Shown: piece after piece, positions 37,172 through 47,666 of the stretch | Layout of the letters: each line of letters starts with the position of its first letter | How positions within the stretch are numbered: the first letter of the stretch is position 1 | Assembly (NCBI RefSeq): GCF_030272615.1 | Contig: NC_081414.1 | Location: 820,441,896 to 820,505,895, forward strand | Direction of reading: 5' to 3' | DNA length: 64,000 nucleotides | From: Cryptomeria japonica | Taxonomy: Eukaryota > Streptophyta > Pinopsida > Cupressales > Cupressaceae | Notes under the pieces: generated by a model | Database searches by the model: none | What the model was told of the DNA's origin: nothing | The model's input: only the letters and a program-made list of their open reading frames with translations | Program-made: the position numbers and the translations under genes

Positions 37172-39106
37172 ATCGCTCTGGTCCCTTGGAGAGGGACAGG
37201 AGCGATCCATGATTTTGTCATGTTTCTTGCAATTTTAACGTTCATCTCCTTCCCTTTCCATGTTCAATATCGATCATTTTGATGGATCCTTCGAATTTGA
37301 TTGCCTTGCATGTGCGCATAAGTGCCTTTGGGTGTTCATCGCCCTGGTCCTTGTCCAAAGGACAGGAGCGATCTCCATGTTTTCACGTTCAATATGTATC
37401 TTTGATCTTCGATCTTTCATTGTGAAGCGAATATCATCTTTGCTCGTTTCTTCTACGCTTGTTCCATTTGTTTGCATGTGGTGTTTGGACATTTAGAGGG
37501 ATCATCGCCCTTGTCCCTTGGAGAGGGACAGGAGCGATCCATGTCTTTCTCCATAATCTTAGCAACTTTGAACTTCAATCTTCGTTGTGATGTCTTCCAA
37601 ACGCCGTCCTTTACCATGCCCATCCTTGCTTTGCCTCGACTTTGAAGGAATATGAGTGTTTTTGATGGGATCGCCTTGGTCCTTGTCCAAAGGACAGGAG
37701 CGATATGAGCTCTTTAGCATATTTAACAATGTTTGGACGTTCAAAACACTTGCATGTGATCTTCAAACGATGTCTCGAACCTTGTATGACCTTATGAAGT
37801 CTTGACTTAGCACGCATCTGAAACAAAATGGAGAGTCCAAGGCAAATCGCCCTGGTCCCTTGGAGAGGGACAGGAGCGATATGGTCCCTATGTTCATTTT
37901 GGTGATTATTTTACGTTTGAAATCTTCGTGTATCACCTTCCTATCATACCATGGACCCTCTAAGACCTTGCAAAACTTTGACTTTACGTAAATCTTGCAT
38001 GAAGTGGCCAATATATCCAACATCGCTCTGGTCCCTTCCTGAGGGACAGGAGCGAAGTTCATCATTAAGTGCTTGTTCTTGTTTTTACCAACTTGCAATC
38101 ATCTTCATTACGTGAAATGATGTCCTTTCGACCCTCTTGGTTGCTCGAAACTTGATTGTCTTTTGAAATTTATGTCATTATGTAGATATCGCTCTGGTCC
38201 CTTCCCAAGGGACAGGAGCGATCTGGGTCTTAGAGTGTAAATCTCTCCATTGTGATGACCTTTGAGTGCTTGTGCTCGATGAAGATGTCTTGAAATGTCC
38301 TTGCCACCCTTTGTCTTGACTTAGATCGGTTTCAAACTTAAGTAAAAGGCAATATAACCATTGTATCGCCCTGGTCCCTTGGAGAGGGACAGGAGCGATC
38401 CATCTCTTGTAGCCTTCATTTCATTTTGTCAGGTTCCAAATTTATATTCAACGGACTCGTCATGCTCTACTCCATTCATCCATGCCTTAATATCGTCTGC
38501 AACTTGGCAAGAAAATCAATTATAACAAAAATCGCTCTGGTCCCTTGGAGAGGGACAGGAGCGAACTAGGCCTTTTGGGACCCTTGTGGACGTTTAAAAA
38601 TCTTCAATTTGTATTCAATGAGTTCATCTCACGCTCTTCCTTGCCTTTGGACGTAAACTTGTCTTGATTTTTGCCTGGATTTTGCCCAATGAAGGACATC
38701 GCTCTGGTCCCTGGGAAAGGGACGGGAGCTATAAGGTACTTCGCCCTGGTCCCTTGGAGAGGGACAGGAGCGAACTTTGCATTCTGGACCATTTTCCTTT
38801 GTGTTAGCACTTCAAATTATATTCATTTGGTAAAGCATCTTCCTTTGGACCTCTTCAAATCATCAAGTCAACGAAATCTCGCAAGGACAAGGCAAAATTT
38901 GATTTGTAGCTCTGGTCCTTCACTGAGGGACAGGAGCGATTTTCCTCCTGGAGGCGTTTCGGTGCTCATGAAAATCTTCAATTTATATTCAATGGAAAGA
39001 TCTCGCCGTTCTTCATCACTTACAATTCGAAATTTGTCTGGACTCTGCAGGAATAATGAGATATTTGGAAAAGAGCTCCCGTCCTTCACTGAGGGACAGG
39101 AGCGAT
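37172..39106. repeat. Phased array of 13 imperfect palindromes (element D LTR)
   Basis: Each copy is about 33 bp: TCGCYCTGGTCCCT, a 4-6 base loop, then AGGGACAGGAGCGA. Copies start near 37172, 37339, 37505, 37671, 37846, 38023, 38189, 38365, 38531, 38699, 38741, 38908 and 39073. Spacing is 165-177 bp apart from one close pair. The DNA between copies is far less conserved, with only faint similarity (for example AATCTTCAATTTATATTCAA). The units are therefore old tandem repeats in which the palindrome has been kept. Confidence 0.93.
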
Positions 39107-39509
39107 TTTGCTCCTACAGGCCAAAATAACATGATTTTTCACATTTTAACACTTCACAAGGCAAAAACAAATCATTTCCAACGCCCAGGATCAAAGATCA
39201 AAAAAGTCAAAATTTAGTCAAAATATTCAATCGGACAAAAATTCACATTTCTCTCTCAACACTTAGACAAATTTAAGCTCTGCATCAACATTCCAATTGA
39301 ACATTAAACCATTCTGGCGAATTCATTGCATTCAAAATTTGCATCCTAGAAAAGGAAGCTCAAAAGCTCTCAAAAACGACTGGATTTTGGCCTGAAAAGA
39401 CAAAAATAAAAACCCTAAGGCTTGACCCTAAATCCAGACGACTAACTGACTAACAAAATCCTAAAAAACGAAGGCGAAAACGAACGAAAAACGAGCAAAA
39501 AGAGGGGGT

Positions 39510-39526
39510 CCCCATTTGCGATGGGG
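39510..39526. other. LTR-terminal palindrome
   Basis: CCCCATTTGCGATGGGG, a 7-bp stem with a 3-base loop and one mismatch, lies about 24 bp inside the LTR start. The same element is at 54124 (F), 48369 (J), 42864 (L2, diverged) and, inverted, 45354. Confidence 0.8.
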
Positions 39527-39949
39527 CGATGTGTGAAATGGTCACAACAGGTACAAGCTTTTGTGACAACAAAAACCTAACCCTAAATCCTAAATTGAAT
39601 CAAAACAACTTAAAACACAAAACAAACACATTTATCTCTTTCGAAAAACAAAACACAAAAACCAAATAACTTTGCCTAACTCTCATTCTTGCTTGTCATT
39701 GCACATACATAGCTCAAGGTTTATCATTGACGCCTCCAATCAGGTTGGATTGCTATTCCTACACATGTATGAACCCATTTTTTGTCACACAGATAGTGAA
39801 TGAAGATTTTTGGATTGGAAGTTTCTTTTGTTTTGTTTTATTTTTTATTTCTTCTATGAACAAACGCTATTGTTTTGTTTTCATTGTTTATTAGGTTACT
39901 AGTTTATTTTCATCTGAGGGAACTAGAGTTCACGCTCCATTTTTATTAG

Positions 39950-40220
39950 TGTATGTGTATTCCAATTTGGACCTTTTGTACAAGCATACTAACTACAAGT
40001 AAAGGGCAATGAAGTTGTGGGATGTAGAGCCAAAGCAACCTAACTTTGATGCTGCCACTACACAATAATTTTTTTTAGAGGAGCCAAATAGCAAGCATAG
40101 TTTTATTGCCAATGCCAATGGCGGCACTCGTCGTGGTTTTTCTAACGTACTTCAATCATCCATTGTCAAAGATGATGACGATGCTCTTTATGAAGAGTAA
40201 TATGAGGATGAGTTATGATT
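39950..40220 (+). pseudogene. hAT-type transposase C-terminal relic
   Basis: The plus strand reads YSNLDLLYKHTNYK, a stop, then MKLWDVEPKQPNFDAATTQ, followed by an acidic tail (VKDDDDALYEE). This resembles the end of plant hAT transposases, where a YSNLRLL-type segment after the dimerisation region is followed by W-D-V and an acidic tail. Stops show that it is dead. The rest of the transposase, upstream, is missing, probably because element D inserted or deleted there. Assignment is by motif memory only. Confidence 0.4.
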
Positions 40221-40860
40221 TTATTATTTTAAAATTGAATAATAAATATCTATCATGACATTTGAGTTTTATATATTGACATCAATTGAGTAGTATTTTA
40301 ATATTTATGACTTTTGTTCATTTTATGCATGTTGTGTGGTTATCTAAACTTAATTATTGTTTTTAGGTTTTTATTTATATCATGCTTGAATGGCCATGCC
40401 ATAGTGACACCTATGTTCTACTCAAGATTGTTCAAATCCTCATGGTGACAACTAAAGGTGGAATTCCAAGTGACAACTCTTGGACTTCTATTGCGGCTTT
40501 TAAGTCAATTAAAAGTTTGATATGTTGAAAAGAGTGGACATTGTGTTAAGGTAGGAAGTCCTCCTTGTGGCCTCCACTGATATGGGCTGGGCTCAAAATT
40601 CCAAATCACCATACCAGTAACTTTGTTTAAATACATTAGCTGCATCACTTCTACTAAATATAATTATAATGATTGTGTAAAAGAAGTCTCTATTTTGAAG
40701 ATTGTGATGTCCCCTTTTTGAGTTGAGACTATAATATATCTATCCAAAAGACACTAAGAGATATCAGTATAATATATTGCTTATATAATTATAAATTAAT
40801 TATTACTTAATATATAAATTATTTTTTGTTTATATATGGCTATTTATTATTAATTATTAT
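40221..40860. other. AT-rich spacer
   Basis: No gene or terminus is recognised. The 3' side passes into the LINE. Confidence 0.4.
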
Positions 40861-40899
40861 ATTATTCAGTGGTTGGATCTGGATCAACCATTTTCATGA

Positions 40900-41310
40900 T
40901 TCAAAATACAGGTCTTTTCAGGAAACATTAGCATGTAGACTTCAACTCCTCAAAAGAAAACCCCACAAGTACCTATTTGGATCCACAAGTATGCCCTCCC
41001 CCAATGGTTTTGCCCCCTTATGTCTTTGAGATGACTTCTTAATCTTTGGCATTGGCAATTGATATATCATTGAAGAGGCCTATCTATATATGCCAGGATC
41101 TGCATAGAACCAGATCTAACCAAAAAACGTATTACCCTAATAGTAGGAGATTAAGTATGGACCCAAGCTCTAAACTTGAAAGTCTACCCTTCAGATGTAG
41201 AGGTTGCCACAAATATGGTCACTTATCCAAAAATGTCCAACTTTCAAAAGGTCTAGAAGGACAAAAAGGAACAAAGGATGAGAAAAGATGTAGATGGTTT
41301 CATTAGCCTA
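40900..41310 (+). pseudogene. LINE ORF1, nucleic-acid-binding protein
   Basis: Broken frames read VPIWIHKYALPQWF, then YARICIEPDLTKK and FRCRGCHKYGHLSKN. This is the order of plant L1 ORF1: a DUF4283-type segment (VPIWV...LPLEYW), a short linker (ARICVEMDLSK-like), then a CCHC knuckle. The last knuckle cysteine appears lost (CRGCHKYGHLSKNV). ORF1 coats the LINE RNA. Roughly 500 bp of poorly coding sequence separates it from the endonuclease. Confidence 0.7.
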
Positions 41311-41816
41311 AGAAGTACACAATAAGGAACAAGAACCCAAAAGTAACAGGCGACAAGAGCATGGAGAGAGTGAATACAACCCAAGAAAGTGAGCATAGAG
41401 CTAAAGAAACCCAGTCTCAATTAAAGGGGAGAAGAATAAAGGAATTCTGGAGGACTACAACTTCAAAGGAGATCTGGAAAAACCCATTGAGGAGCCAATG
41501 GAATCTCAAACAACCCAAAACGCAAGGAAATGAGGTAAGGGTAGAATCACCCCCCATTTGTCAATTTCTATGGAGATGGAACATGATAAAAACAAGAAGC
41601 AACAAGAGATCCTCAACAGATCAAGTTTTGAGAAGTCAACGGGAAACCTATCTACCGCAAACACTTAGAGAAAAGAAGGGGAGATTTTGCAAGTAATAAG
41701 GCAAGAAGGCCAAATAGGTACACATCTTTACAAACAAATACCCTAGCAGATTTGGCCGCGAGGCACCAATCCCAACTAGAATGCCTTGGTGGGCACCAAG
41801 ATATCTAAGGTTAGTC

Positions 41817-42840
41817 AATGAAGATATTAACATGGAACAATAGAGGATTAAACTCCCCCTCCAAGAGACATGCTTCAAAGAATCTTAGAGAAATAAAATC
41901 CAATGATAGTCTTATTACAAGAAAACAAGTTGGTTAGTAAGCATGAGGACTATGACTTCCCTTGCTTTCTTAATAAAATGAGAAATTATTACTAAAGCAG
42001 CTAGGGGATCTTCAAGAGGGCTAGTTAATGTTTACAGCCTTAAAGAGGTCTCAATTCAAGAGATTCTCTCTTCATATTCTCGATAGGCTTGTTACATAAG
42101 TGGTTTCTCTACTAAGCTATTTGTTTTCTCTTATTAATGTCTATGGACCTCAAAACAAGAAAAGGAGACTTGTTGGTCTCAAATCAAGATGATCATGAGA
42201 GTTGATGAAGATGTTTGTTCCCATTGGATTGTGACAAGGGATTTTTATGCCGAAATTGACTCCTCTAAGAAGAGAGCGAGGTCTGAACACAAGTGATAAT
42301 CAATTAGTTTTATCTCTTTCCTTCAAGATTCAGATTTGTGGAACATCAAACCTCAGAGTGGTTGGTTCACTTGGTCAAAATGAAGAAAAAAGGTCAACAT
42401 TCTTGCAAGGATCGATAGATTCTTGGCATCTTCCCTATTGCTTTATATAGATACCTTCTACTTGAAATTCCTCATATAAGCAGGTTCTGATTACTGGCCT
42501 ATTTCAAGATGCGTTCCCCAAAAGAGTGCCCTTTTGGTTTGAAAAAGATGTGGTTAGAACATAAGAACTTGGATACAGTTGCTTCTAACTTCTAGAAAGG
42601 CCAACACTTTTTTTGAGACAAATATGTATGTTTCTAGTAGAAAGCTAAAATATTCAAATGTCATCTAAAGGAGTGAGACCATTGTGATTTCAAAACCCTA
42701 TTTCAAAGATCAAATGACCTTGAGAACAGGATGGCGGAAATTCAAAAGTATCTCCAACCCAATGTAATCCCAAATTCTCTAAAGGATAAGATGGAAGAGG
42801 TGGTTTAATTAAATAGATGATATTTATAGATGTGAGGACC
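41817..42840 (+). pseudogene. LINE ORF2 endonuclease and linker
   Basis: Starts MKILTWNNRGLNSPSKRHAS, the typical N-terminus of plant L1 APE endonuclease. INVYGPQNKKRR and SGWFTWSK follow, the latter matching the conserved GWFTW motif near the active site. A linker follows (CHLKE, NDLENRMAEIQKYLQPNVIP). Stops and frameshifts are present throughout. The endonuclease would nick target DNA to prime reverse transcription. The frame is cut at 42840 by the L2 LTR and resumes at 46036. Confidence 0.8.
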
Positions 42841-43179
42841 TGTTGTAACGTTTTCACACATTGCCTCGTTGCAAATGGGGACCCCCTACTTTTTAAGTCC
42901 TCTTGGTCTTTTGGTTTTGGTTCATTGGGTCTTTTTGTGGCAGTCTCTTCAATCCCCTCAGTTTTTAGGTGTTTTGGGGTGAATTTGATCAAGTTTGCAA
43001 GTCGTTTGAGCAAATTTGGCTAAAGTTTGGAACTCGTTTGGTCCATTTTAGGGTTTTGCCCTTCAGACTTAGATTTGAGGACTTTTCCTTAGGGTTTTGG
43101 AAAAATTGAACATTGCATTGGAATCAAGACCCTTCAAGGAAACTACCAATGAAATTTGAGCGTATCCTGAGCAACTTTC

Positions 43180-44280
43180 TATTTTTAGAAAGTCCCTATT
43201 TTTTAGGGATTTCACTATCTCCCGGATTGTCTTTATTTTGTCGAAAATCGAACTTACTATTATCAGCAGTTTCTATTTTTAGGGTCATCTTGCCTCGGTT
43301 TGTTGTAATTTTGACATTTTGAAGTACTTACTATTTTCAGTAAGTCTATTTTTGGCAGGTTCTTCACAGGCAGGGGTCCCGACACTGAAGACTGAACATT
43401 CCTGAATATTTGTCTAAATCCGGAAAGTTTGAAAAAGAAGACAGTTGATCAAGAATGGCTAAATGTGAATTCATTCTAGAAGTGGAAAGGCATTAAAAAA
43501 TCTCTTAAGGCACGAAAATCCACTCCAATCCAAGATTATATCATGATCTGGAAAGTGCAAAAATGGCTTTAAGTTTGGAGGAAAGCCAAGCAAGAACCCT
43601 TCACCAAAGAAATGCATCTAAAGAAAGGTGGGCGCCAAAATAGGGTCTTGGGGGAATTTTCCTTCCAAGACCAAATTCCTACAGATGGTCTTAATGGCAC
43701 TCATGTTTGGGAGTTGGGCACCAAAATGGGGTTGTGGAGGAATTTTCCTCCACACCCAAATTCCTTCATTATGTCAATTTAGCACGCAGGTATGGAGGTG
43801 GAGTGCCAAAACAAGGCTATGGAGGATTTTTCCTCGCCGGGCAACATTCCTTCACAAGGTGATTCCAATGCCCAAGTCAAGATGAGGAGCGCTAAACCCA
43901 AGGCATCATGGAAAGTCAACAAAAAGGTCAAATCCTTCACACCATGGAAACGGAGCCCAAGCATGCATATGGGCGCTAGATTGGGGTTGTGGAGGAATTT
44001 TCCTCCCAACCCAAAATTCTTTCACCACATGCTTTTGGTGCTCTGGTCAAGGAATGGGCACCAAACTGAGGGTTTGGAGGAATTTTCCTCCATGACCAAA
44101 AACCCTGTTGCATGGGTTTTCAGCGCCCAAACCAGGAATAGAGTGCTAGACAAGGGGTATGGAGGAATATTTCAAAGGCAAGGAATTCCTCCATGAGGTC
44201 AAATCAATGCCCAACTAAGGTGGACGGCGCTAGGCGAGAGTAAGTTAGAAATTTCCTTCCAAGGTAAATTCCTCCACAGC
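43180..44280. repeat. L2 palindrome arrays (about 85-bp phase)
   Basis: Between 43629 and 44280 about seven units contain GGAGGAATTTTCCTCC or variants, preceded by GGGCGCCAAAA-like and followed by CCAAATTCCT-like words. They start near 43629, 43712, 43796, 43970, 44055, 44140 and 44225, so the spacing is about 83-87 bp or twice that. Upstream (43180-43350) are other palindromes such as ACTTTCTATTTTTAGAAAGT and CCCTATTTTTTAGGG. Confidence 0.85.
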
Positions 44281-45343
44281 ATGAAATGACATTGAAAGAA
44301 GGGCATGGAGATCAAGTCCAGAATAGAGAAGAAACGAAAATCCCACTAGGAAAGAAGTTCAAAATATCCTTCTCAGGAAGAAAATTCGGCCAAAAGTTGA
44401 AGAAATTTCGAGATAGATAGAATTGGTCAAAATAAAGAATTTTATCTATCCTGAATGTCGGAACTCAAATCCTAAAAAATAGGAAATGCAACAAATTGAT
44501 GAAAAAGCTTCCTTGGAACAAGATGAACTCAAAGGCCACAAAAATTCTTCCCGAATAAATTTTCTCTCTCCAGGAATTTTCTGTCTCCAAAATCTAGGTA
44601 TACAGGAATCCTTCGGAAGTGGAAAAGATTGATAAAATTCTTCCAAGGCAGGAAAATCTTCTAAAATGTCTTTTGTGAGCCCGAAATGGAAAGATTCTTA
44701 TAAAGGATGAGTTGGTGACATGCAAAGAGAATATTCTATATTAAAGAAGCACAACTCAGAAACTTATAAAAGTTCCTATAATGGCGGGGTCCATTTGCAT
44801 GACGAGAATCTATTGAGTACATGGCAGCATGATGGTGCATTTATTGCTAGTGGGCATCTTGACTGAGTAGTGGCATACTTAATGCATGGCGGCTACCATA
44901 TTCCTGAAAGTGATGGTGCATTCATTGCACAATGGGCGAATTTGAAGGTGATGTTGCATTTATTATACAATGGGTGATCTTTTGCATTTATCATCCATTG
45001 ACTTGACCAACTCAAACCTTCAAAGGGAAAATCCTTGATGATACTCACTCACAAACCTTCATTCACTTCCTTAACTCAAAGACAAAGGTCTCAAAAGGCA
45101 AGACTCCTAACATGACACAAAGACTTCCTTAAACTCAATCAAGACTCGACCCTCGAAGCAAGACCCAGGCCTAACCAAGAGGAAGCTTTTAACAGAGACC
45201 CTGACCTGGAACCACAAACTGACCAATTTGAGCCTAAGCAAACCATCCTATCCTAACGAGCCCTCTGGCGACCCTTCAATGCAAAGATTAATAGCCAAAA
45301 ACCTAAAAGACTAAGCCAGAAAGACTAACCCTAGAAAGCAAAA

Positions 45344-45393
45344 AAGCAGGGGTCCCCATTTGCAATGGGGCAATGTGTGAATACGTCACAACA
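45344..45393 (-). repeat. Inverted copy of the LTR start inside L2
   Basis: Reads on the minus strand TGTTGTGACGTATTCACACA and then the CCCCATTGCAAATGGGG palindrome. It is closer to the J start than to the start of L2 itself. About 200-300 bp to its left also matches the J start region in inverted orientation. Confidence 0.8.
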
Positions 45394-46035
45394 AGTAGAA
45401 GTAGAGTAGTGCTTTGATTTCAAAGGAGAATGTAATGGTGTTCAATGAATTTCCACGGCTCATACTTTTTGCATCTTGTTGATTATAAGTTGCAGTGTAA
45501 AGTTAGCCTAAGCCACTAAATTTGTGCTAAGTTCAATTGTGGATAGTTGTTTGGATTGCACTGTTTTGGGTATTCAAATGCACTTTCTCGATGTGAAAAT
45601 CCTTCAACATCCTTGGAAGATTGCACCAGCTCTTGTAAAGTTGTAGTTAATCTTGGCGAAGCAGGATTTGGTTTATTTGAAATTCATCCATTAGAGCACT
45701 ATCTGTTGATATCACTGTCCTTAGGAGTAGATTTAGATCCTTCTAACCCTTTCCCCTTTAATTTCAATTGATTCAAAGTAGAAGCATCATGATGAAGTTC
45801 CAACCATAGCAAAGAAGTGAAAGAATGATTCAAACGTAAATCCCCTTGGATTACCAGCATATCACATCAAGCCAATTGAGTCACATCCATTGCATAATCG
45901 GAACCTTGGAGTCAGTTGTTTGAACTTATTGCAATCTTAGCATACAATTGAACTTTGATCAAGAGAGAGTAAAGTGACAGATGGTCAGCTTTATTTTGTG
46001 TTAGACGTAGTCATAAAAAACATGTCAGCAGGACC

Positions 46036-46170
46036 TTTTCTAGAAGCTAAAATATACAATCAAATGGATTAAAGAGGTACATCGCAACCCTAACATTAAG
46101 CTTTTTCATTTAACTTGCAAAATGAGAAGGCAAAGGAACTATATCTCCGAACCTGGAATTGAGGAGAGCC
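46036..46170 (+). pseudogene. LINE ORF2 fragment, EN-RT linker resumed
   Basis: One frame reads IKWIKEVHRN, KLFHLTCKMRRQRNYISE, the linker just before RT (usual form W-I-K-E-G-D-x-N-T-K-F-F-H). It continues the LINE from 42840 across L2 and fixes the L2 insertion point. The homology stops near 46170. Confidence 0.8.
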
Positions 46171-46229
46171 ACACTACAAAAACACTCGGATGTAATCAAG
46201 ACTTCTCTAGTTTCCTTTTGGACTCACAT

Positions 46230-46266
<37 letters not shown>

Positions 46267-47000
46267 GGAGATGCTAAGTTTGTTCCAAGTGTTGTTTGTA
46301 ACCAGGTAAGATGGGTTCGGATTGCCTTAAGGCAACATCCGAACCCCATACAGGACTGTGTCCTATCTTTAAGGGGTAGCGTGGCCCCAAGACAAGTCCA
46401 GCGCCATCCTCCACGCTACACCAAAAAGGCCTCACGCCACAAAATATAAATTGGCACCAAAAAGGATTGAGGCCGACCTTGGTCAAAAGATCCATATAAA
46501 TAAAGTTAAAGTGCAAACACAATTTAACATCCATGAAATCAGCAAATTAGCTCTGCAACAAGAAGTGTGAAATCACTAAAGCAGGTTGTGTGAACTTATC
46601 GAAGGACTGTAAGGCTGTGCGAACTTATCCAAGGACTGTGCGAACTTGTCCAAGGATTGGGTGAACTTATTCAAGAGGATATAGGGCATTTTGGTGCAGT
46701 CTTGAAACATGCAAAAGGGCAGATCTGATATATAAAGATCAGATTCAGAAAAGCAAGCTAAGTATTGTATTTGTGCAATAAGAGTGAATACATAATCTGA
46801 CCTGTGGGTCTTTAATGCTGGGTTTTTCCTCCTTGGAGGTTTTCCCAAGGTATTTGTGTTTGTCTCTTGTTTACTTGTTTCATTTCTGAGTTTATTGAAT
46901 TATGGCTTACTAAAATATTACAAATCTGATTAACAAACTAGGGCATAATTAAAAGACATAAATCTGATTACTGATCTAGGGCACAAAATTAACACCAAGA
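46171..47000. other. Insert in the LINE with (GA)15, a strong hairpin and tandem repeats
   Basis: The LINE reading is lost here. The tract contains (GA)15 (46233-46262), a long inverted repeat (46309-46343), smaller palindromes such as GGACTGTGTCC, and about four tandem copies of a 25-30 bp unit (core TGCGAACTTATCCAAGGA, 46585-46675). It may be another LTR, but no ends or TSD were established. Confidence 0.6.
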
Positions 47001-47039
47001 TCCTATCATGTCCATGGCTTTGTAGAATGTTTGTTTTTA

Positions 47040-47666
47040 CTTTTTACCCTCTAAAGGTCTCCACCAAGGGGATACCCTATCTATTATTTACTATGGTTGA
47101 GAATTTGGATACATATATTGTCTTGTGTAAGCATTGAGGCACTTTAAAGGGGTTGAGAGCTTCCTCTATAGGATAACCATGATGCACCAACAATATGTGC
47201 ATGTCAACATGCTTTTCTCTACACCGTTGGTTTGAGAAGTAAGAATAACCAAGTCTTAACAGATTATTTACATGCCTCAAGTCCAAGTGTGCATAGAGAG
47301 AAATCTAGGATCTTCAACTTCAATATTAGGAGGTTGGAGCAAGACTTCCTATGTAGATTTCTCTCCTTTAAAAAAAGAAAAACCCCAAACTCCTAGCTCG
47401 ATTTTCGTCTTTCTTGAGCAAAGAACAAGTAATATTTATAGAATTCCAATGTGGATAGATCAGATAGATCCAGTAGGGCTCTAGAAGGTTGGAGAGGCCA
47501 TTGGTTGTCCTTAGTTAGGAGGTTGCTTCTCTTAAAATTTATTTTCCAAGCCCTCCCAATCTATTTTTTTCTTTGTTGCTGGACCCCAAAGCATTATAGC
47601 CAAAATCAACTGAAAATGAGAAGTTTTCTTTGGAAAGGTACATGGGACAATTTCCAATCTGCTTCT
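47040..47666 (+). pseudogene. LINE ORF2 reverse transcriptase, C-terminal part
   Basis: Frames read SPLKG/STKGIPYLLFTMVE (normally G-L-x-Q-G-D-P-L-S-P), RITMMHQQYVHVNMLFSTPL (the YVDD catalytic box reduced to YVHV), then the thumb-like end LEGWRGHWLSLVRRLLLLKF, FQALPIYFF and MRSFLWKGTWDNF. The order is that of plant L1 RT. Loss of both catalytic aspartates and frame changes show that it is dead. The end coincides with the start of N at 47667. Confidence 0.85.

Larger units (their letters stand above)
29534..39549 (-). mobile_element. Element D: gypsy element with giant gene-bearing 5' LTR, truncated
   Basis: The minus strand reads a 7.56 kb LTR (39549 to 31994), a PBS, then a long gag frame that stops at a junction with K near 29545. 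Protease, RT, integrase and the 3' LTR are absent. The LTR identity is supported by solo LTR F (54101-58859, TSD CATCC), which has the same start, palindrome array, leader intron, promoter and end. The outer end at 39549 abuts a hAT relic. The outer TSD cannot be checked because the other end is lost. Confidence 0.8.
31994..39549 (-). repeat. Element D 5' LTR, 7.56 kb, carrying an extra gene
   Basis: The start (minus strand) is TGTTGTGACC with a CCCC...GGGG palindrome, and the end is CACGTCAACA. Along it lie about 400 bp of conserved U3 start, 13 phased palindromes, a TATA box, a leader intron, a 1,074-codon frame, a second TATA box and about 850 bp of R-U5. F shares every part except the large frame, which makes F 2.8 kb shorter. 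A block reading AACAAACCCTAATTAGGG just before the second promoter is present in D, F and J. Confidence 0.82.
42841..46030 (+). mobile_element. L2: solo LTR in the LINE, with inverted internal piece
   Basis: 3,190 bp from TGTTGTAACG to ATGTCAGCA, flanked by GGACC (42836-42840 and 46031-46035). LINE coding resumes right after the second TSD, so the boundaries are secure. It belongs to the D/F/J superfamily: the same start, TTTCACACATTGCC, and U5-like sequence near 45700-45950. It has its own palindrome array and a TATA box (TTATAAAAG, about 44766). Just before U5 it carries an inverted copy of the LTR start (45344-45393). Confidence 0.88.
40861..47666 (+). mobile_element. L1-type LINE, broken by insertions
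   Basis: On the plus strand, ORF1 with a zinc knuckle (40900-41310), an APE endonuclease (from 41817), the EN-RT linker (to 42840, resuming at 46036) and the end of reverse transcriptase (47040-47666) occur in the right order. Solo LTR L2 splits the linker, and coding resumes directly after its TSD. A second insert (46171-47000) replaces the N-terminal RT. Stops and frameshifts are frequent. The 3' end is cut by N. Confidence 0.8.

Noticed and set aside
37172-39106. CRISPR-like pattern of regularly spaced repeats
   Set aside because: Spacing is about 133 bp between repeats, the spacers are diverged tandem sequence, there are no cas genes, and the setting is a plant LTR.
42841-45393. A 2.55 kb TIR DNA transposon with long inverted ends
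   Set aside because: The TSD GGACC and resumption of LINE coding place the right boundary at 46030, not 45393. The inverted piece is internal to an LTR.
46274-46449. Possible rRNA or tRNA fragment around the GC-rich hairpin
   Set aside because: No tRNA cloverleaf elements or conserved rRNA words can be recognised; the stem is a simple inverted repeat.
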